This document shows, piece after piece, positions 60,614-64,000 of a stretch of 64,000 bases of DNA. The notes below the pieces were generated by a model. That model was not told the DNA's origin, made no database searches, and saw only the letters and a list, made by a program, of their open reading frames with translations. The stretch's first letter is position 1, and the number at the start of each line of letters is the position of its first letter. The position numbers and the translations under genes were made by a program. The stretch comes from Brotonthovivens ammoniilytica (GTDB taxonomy: Bacteria; Bacillota; Clostridia; Lachnospirales; Lachnospiraceae), in the NCBI RefSeq assembly GCF_025566885.1, contig NZ_JAOQJQ010000010.1, forward strand, positions 1 through 64,000, given 5' to 3'.

Positions 60614-62587
60614 TTAAGCAATTTCCGCGCCTGACGGCATATCCTTCTCCGGTGTCATTACTGCCAGATTTCCGTTTTCATCTTCCGCGCACAAAATCAT
60701 TCCTTCTGAAAGAACGCCAGCCAGCTTCGCTGGTTTTAAGTTCACTAAAACCATAACCTTTTTACCTACCATTTCTTCTGCAGAATAGTATTTTTTGATT
60801 CCGGAAACAATTTGTTTGACCTGAGATCCTATTTTTACCTGTGAACATAACAGCTTTTTCGATTTTTTCACTTCTTCACAGGCGATAATTTCACCTACCT
60901 GAAACTGCATTTTCATAAAATCATCATATTCAATTTCGTCTTTTGGCTCAATATCAATTACTGTTTCATCTGTCTCTTTAACAGCTTCTGCTTCCTTCTG
61001 CTCCTTTGGATGGCGCTCCTCTACTCTTTTTAAAACTTCCTCAATGTCCTGACGGGCAAATAAGATCTCCGGTTTTTCTGTGACTTTTGTACCGCTTTCA
61101 TAAAGACCAAAGGTACTTAATTCCTCAAAATCTCTGTCTCTTCCATTCAGCTGTGTAAAAATCTTTTCCGATGTTTCCGGCATAAAACTCTTTAGCAACG
61201 ATGTGCCAATACAAATACTCTCTACCAGATTATATAAAACAGTAGCCAGACGCTCCTGCTTTGTTTCATCCTTTGCCAGTGCCCATGGCATTGTCTCATC
61301 AATATATTTATTACAGCGTTTAAATAATGCAAATACTTCTGTAATAGCATCTGCTACTCTTAAATGCTCCATTTTTTCTGCTACGCAGTCGACAGTACCT
61401 GTTACTACAGATTTCAATTCTTCATCCACAGGTTCAGATACCTGTTTATCCGTCACAATCCCGCCAAAATATTTATTACTCATGGATATGGTGCGGTTTA
61501 CCAGATTTCCCAGAGTATTGGCCAGATCTGAGTTCATACGCTCTACCATCAGCTCCCAGGAAATAATTCCATCATTGTCAAAAGGCATCTCATGCAGAAC
61601 AAAATAGCGCACGGCGTCCACCCCAAAAAACTCAACCAGTTCATCTGCATACAGCACATTTCCCTTTGATTTACTCATCTTACCGTCACCCTGAAGCAGC
61701 CATGGATGCCCAAATACCTGTTTTGGAAGCGGCAGATCCAGTGCCATCAAAAAGATCGGCCAGTAAATTGTATGGAATCTGATAATATCTTTTCCAATCA
61801 AATGCAGATCTGCCGGCCAGTTCTTATTGAACAATTCCGATGAATTACCATCCGCATCATATCCGATTTTTGTAATATAGTTGGTCAGCGCATCCAGCCA
61901 GACATATACCACATGTTTTGGTTCAAAATCCACGGGGATTCCCCAGGTAAATGACGTACGGGATACACACAGATCCTGCAGACCCGGCAAAAGGAAATTA
62001 TTCATCATCTCATTCTTTCTGGAAACGGGCTGAATAAATTCCGGATGGGTATTGATATGCTCAATGAGACGATCCGCATATTTACTCATTTTAAAGAAAT
62101 ATGCCTCTTCCTTGGCCGGCTGCACTTCTCTTCCGCAGTCCGGACACTTGCCGTCCACTAACTGAGACTCTGTAAAAAAGGACTCGCATGGGGTACAGTA
62201 CATACCTTCATAATGTCCTTTATAAATGTCGCCTTTCTCATACAGTTTTTTAAAAATCTTCTGTACCTGTTTCTCGTGATCCTCATCAGTAGTACGAATA
62301 AAATTATCATAGGATGTATTCATCATATCCCAGATACCCTTAATTTCTCCGGCAACCTGATCTACAAATTCCTTTGGCGTAATACCCTGCTCCTGGGCTT
62401 TCAGCTCAATTTTCTGTCCGTGTTCATCTGAACCGGTTTGAAAATATACGTCGTATCCTTCCTGTCTTTTGTAACGGGCAATGGCATCTGCCAGAACAAT
62501 CTCATAGGTATTCCCGATATGTGGCTTGCCGGATGTGTAGGCAATAGCCGTTGTCATATAATATTTTCCTTTACATGTTTTGCACAT
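60614..62587 (-). CDS. metG: Methionyl-tRNA synthetase
   Basis: The start is set at ATG 62587, which has GAGGAGG at good spacing; the longer reading frame would translate the repeat element upstream. The 657-residue class I synthetase has the HIGH-type 'SGKPHIGNTYEIVLADAIAR', a zinc-binding region with 'CTPCESFF' and 'CPDCG', and the 'GKMSKSKGNVL' KMSKS loop. A C-terminal EMAP/OB tRNA-binding domain begins at 'FMKMQFQVGEIIACEEV'. A T-box leader lies upstream (62795-63085), with the repeat between them. Confidence 0.96.
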   Translation of the reverse strand: MCKTCKGKYYMTTAIAYTSGKPHIGNTYEIVLADAIARYKRQEGYDVYFQTGSDEHGQKIELKAQEQGITPKEFVDQVAGEIKGIWDMMNTSYDNFIRTTDEDHEKQVQKIFKKLYEKGDIYKGHYEGMYCTPCESFFTESQLVDGKCPDCGREVQPAKEEAYFFKMSKYADRLIEHINTHPEFIQPVSRKNEMMNNFLLPGLQDLCVSRTSFTWGIPVDFEPKHVVYVWLDALTNYITKIGYDADGNSSELFNKNWPADLHLIGKDIIRFHTIYWPIFLMALDLPLPKQVFGHPWLLQGDGKMSKSKGNVLYADELVEFFGVDAVRYFVLHEMPFDNDGIISWELMVERMNSDLANTLGNLVNRTISMSNKYFGGIVTDKQVSEPVDEELKSVVTGTVDCVAEKMEHLRVADAITEVFALFKRCNKYIDETMPWALAKDETKQERLATVLYNLVESICIGTSLLKSFMPETSEKIFTQLNGRDRDFEELSTFGLYESGTKVTEKPEILFARQDIEEVLKRVEERHPKEQKEAEAVKETDETVIDIEPKDEIEYDDFMKMQFQVGEIIACEEVKKSKKLLCSQVKIGSQVKQIVSGIKKYYSAEEMVGKKVMVLVNLKPAKLAGVLSEGMILCAEDENGNLAVMTPEKDMPSGAEIA

Positions 62588-62632
62588 AATAATTCCTCCT
62601 CGTCTATATTTTTGGGCATATTGTGCCTCTAT

Positions 62633-62790
62633 AAAAAAGAATCCTGCCACGGTAGGACTCTCCGCCTGCGGCAGGTTGCGCAAGCAGCATGATTTCACTC
62701 TGCCGCAGTGCGATCCACTGCGGAGCGTTTTTTTGCTCTATAGGAATCGGTACTTTTCAGCTTTATCACAACATGGTATTTCCTATAGAG
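62633..62790 (-). repeat. Dispersed structured repeat, copy 2
   Basis: This 158-nt segment matches 50489-50645 with substitutions and one extra T. The stems are kept: CTCCGC/GCGGAG (62660-62665 with 62720-62725), CTGCGGCAG/CTGCCGCAG (62666-62674 with 62700-62708; the G-C pair of copy 1 is A-T here), and GTTGC/GCAGC around GCAA (62675-62688). The right end is an 11-bp CTATAGGAA-type inverted repeat (CTCTATAGGAA with TTCCTATAGAG). On the minus strand it ends in a hairpin plus T6, placed between the T-box terminator and metG. Confidence 0.8.
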
Positions 62791-62794
62791 AAAT

Positions 62795-63085
62795 AAAAAA
62801 TCTCCCGTCCTATAAAAGGACGAGAGAACTGTTCCCGTGTTACCACCTTTGTTCGCTTCAGCCTCACAGCTAAAGCCTCCTTGAGTATCCTAAAATACCC
62901 GGCGCTGTAACAGGCGCTCCTGTCAGAACTTATCCTTTTACTCCTCCTGGAATATAAAGGTTCAGTCCCGCCGCTCCAAAGCCATCTTCCATCTGTCATC
63001 CCTTCGCTTTTCTCAGCATTTTAAGCGTCTCTGTAAATTTCCGGCAGATGTACTCTCTTCTTCACTGCGTTTTATCGTATATAGA
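62795..63085 (-). promoter_or_regulatory. T-box leader of metG
   Basis: The minus strand has the T-box sequence AAGGTGGTAACACGGGAA (62832-62849) of the antiterminator. It is followed by the terminator CTCTCGTCC/GGACGGGAG (62818-62826 with 62802-62810) and T6. Upstream is a Stem I-like region with the AGAGAGTA element and ATG triplets in the expected specifier area. Uncharged tRNA-Met would stabilise the antiterminator and allow metG expression. Met specificity is inferred from the gene and the ATG candidates. Confidence 0.88.
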
Positions 63086-63088
63086 GAA

Positions 63089-63117
63089 ATCGTATCACAG
63101 CAAAATTAAAAAGTCAA
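63089..63117 (-). promoter_or_regulatory. Promoter of the T-box-metG transcript
   Basis: On the minus strand there is -35 TTGACT (63112-63117), a 17-nt spacer and -10 TACGAT (63089-63094). It overlaps the 3' end of the truncated URO-D-like reading frame. Confidence 0.7.
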
Positions 63118-63243
63118 GGAAGGCGGTCGTTCCCCCATAGGAGAAACAAACATCATTTCATAATCATTAAACCAGCAGGGCACAAATTCCGGTATTCCCC
63201 CCTTTAAAGCTGTTAATGCATTTTCTTTTATATTTATCGTCAT
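63106..63243 (-). pseudogene. 5' remnant of a URO-D/MtaA-like methyltransferase gene
   Basis: On the minus strand a 45-codon frame starts at ATG 63243 after AAGGAG. It reads MTINIKENALTALKGGIPEF then VPCWFNDYEMMFVSPMGERP and stops five codons later. This matches the N-terminus of URO-D-type corrinoid methyltransferases ('KENALRALRGE.PE.VP.WF.D') but stops after about 45 of some 340-400 residues. It follows the MFS gene by 17 bp with the same orientation, so it was probably the second gene of an operon, cut by a deletion that joined it to the metG promoter. Confidence 0.6.
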
Positions 63244-63260
63244 CTTATTTTTCTCCTTCA

Positions 63261-64000
63261 TTATGCCGCAGCTTTTCTGGCCTCCACACGGTTTACCATT
63301 CTATGTACATATGCAATGAAGAAAATAATTCCGGCAGCTATGGGAATTAACATAAATAAAAACATTCCCTGATACCCAAAAACTCCTGCCAGTATTCCTG
63401 CAACCTGTGCCCATACAACCTGTGCAAGATTATGTCCAATCTGATGTGTGGAATTAGCCTGGCCAACTCTGTCTGCCGGCGCACGAAGTACGGATATCGA
63501 CATAATCGCCGCCTGCGTCCCATTATAACCGACTCCCCAGCAGACAGAAGCCAGAATAACAATACCAAGCCCCGGAGCCTTGGCAATGCAGATCACAGAA
63601 ATAACCAGCAGCGCCACACAACAGTAAAACATTTTATTAATTCCGATCTTTGTAATAATGCCCGACATGAAAAATCTTGCAAATACATTAATAACTGCCC
63701 CAACTGTCCAAAACAGCGCCGCTTTTTCAATCCCTCTTTCCAAAAGGCTTACCGTCGCATAGGTCTGACCAATAAAGACGATCTGAAGAATTAAAAAAGA
63801 AAGAATAAATCCTGGCAGGGCAGTTTTTTCAAAACCAAAGGCTTTTCTTTTGGGGGCATCCGGATTATTTACCGGTTTTGACGTATTCAATAGAAATATA
63901 ACTGCCCCGGCAACAGATAACACAGCGCAGGCAATAAACATTGTTCTAAAACCAAATTTTGCAAAAATAGCGGTCCCGGTCTGAGGTCCTGTAAAATATG
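63261..64000 (-). CDS. MFS transporter (5' part beyond the window)
   Basis: The frame is open to the window edge; the first in-window Met is internal, and upstream codons read YFTGPQTGTAIFAKFGFRTM, a typical MFS helix-5 'GPQxG' stretch. At least 246 residues are visible, with about seven membrane segments including 'WTVGAVINVFARFFMSGIITKIGINKMF' and 'LIPIAAGIIFFIAYVHRMV'. It lies upstream of the URO-D-like remnant. The substrate is unknown. Confidence 0.88.
   Translation of the reverse strand, partial: YFTGPQTGTAIFAKFGFRTMFIACAVLSVAGAVIFLLNTSKPVNNPDAPKRKAFGFEKTALPGFILSFLILQIVFIGQTYATVSLLERGIEKAALFWTVGAVINVFARFFMSGIITKIGINKMFYCCVALLVISVICIAKAPGLGIVILASVCWGVGYNGTQAAIMSISVLRAPADRVGQANSTHQIGHNLAQVVWAQVAGILAGVFGYQGMFLFMLIPIAAGIIFFIAYVHRMVNRVEARKAAA

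Noticed and set aside
62588..62698. N-terminal extension of metG into the repeat
   Set aside because: The extra 37 residues are not MetG-like, and the ATG at 62587 has a strong GAGGAGG; the extension is an open frame through the repeat.

Overview
The window looks like the chromosome of a low-to-moderate GC, anaerobic, spore-forming Firmicute of the class Clostridia, most likely a gut Lachnospiraceae. The signs are the 16S rRNA, a large clostridial-type SRP RNA, SpoIID and SpoIIQ genes, a split transketolase, a rubrerythrin/PerR pair, a T-box leader on metG, and DUF5711-, DUF4358- and DUF6128-type proteins. Family assignments are made by reading motifs, not by database search.

Layout. 1-2705 holds the promoter-proximal part of an rRNA operon on the minus strand, in the order 16S, 5S, tRNA-Ile, with 23S off the window. 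2713-6106 is a run of three membrane proteins: CvpA-like, DUF5711-like, and a LysM protein with a cytosolic MPN-like domain. 6265-11867 is housekeeping: split transketolase, recR-ebfC-dnaX and a phosphofructokinase. 12084-16762 is a ribose-type sugar ABC transporter with a YhfZ-like regulator. 17050-23544 and 26486-29796 are accessory catabolic loci with MFS carriers, a flavin/Fe-S ene-reductase, an NTF2-fold protein, a phloretin-hydrolase/DAPG-hydrolase-like C-C hydrolase, a URO-D/MtaA-like methyltransferase and LysR regulators. Between them lie tRNA-Ser and a surface C1 peptidase. 30915-32069 is a chromate-type transporter pair. 33091-37906 is a sucrose PTS/GH32/LacI locus. 37989-42086 is an MBOAT/DHHW acylation module. 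42295-43896 is a beta-CASP nuclease. 43980-49763 is a molybdenum hydroxylase with a sodium-solute symporter and a PucG-like aminotransferase, suggesting purine use. 49848-63100 returns to housekeeping and stress genes: ECF S component, SRP RNA, tadA, a radical-SAM activase, PerR, rubrerythrin, DEAD helicase, GIY-YIG protein, spoIIQ-spoIID, rsmA, tatD and T-box-metG. The window closes with a truncated URO-D-like gene and an incomplete MFS gene.

The most notable points are these. (1) The ene-reductase and phloretin-hydrolase-like genes suggest a polyphenol or other aromatic degradation route. (2) A dispersed structured element of about 158 nt is present twice. Each copy abuts an intrinsic terminator, and the copies differ by compensatory base changes. 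One copy sits between the metG T-box and metG. (3) An MPN-like, metal-site-less domain is tethered to a LysM wall anchor. (4) Two gene remnants not visible as long ORFs were found: an etfA 3' end beside tRNA-Ser and a URO-D-type 5' end overlapped by the metG promoter. (5) The rRNA operon has 5S between 16S and tRNA-Ile.
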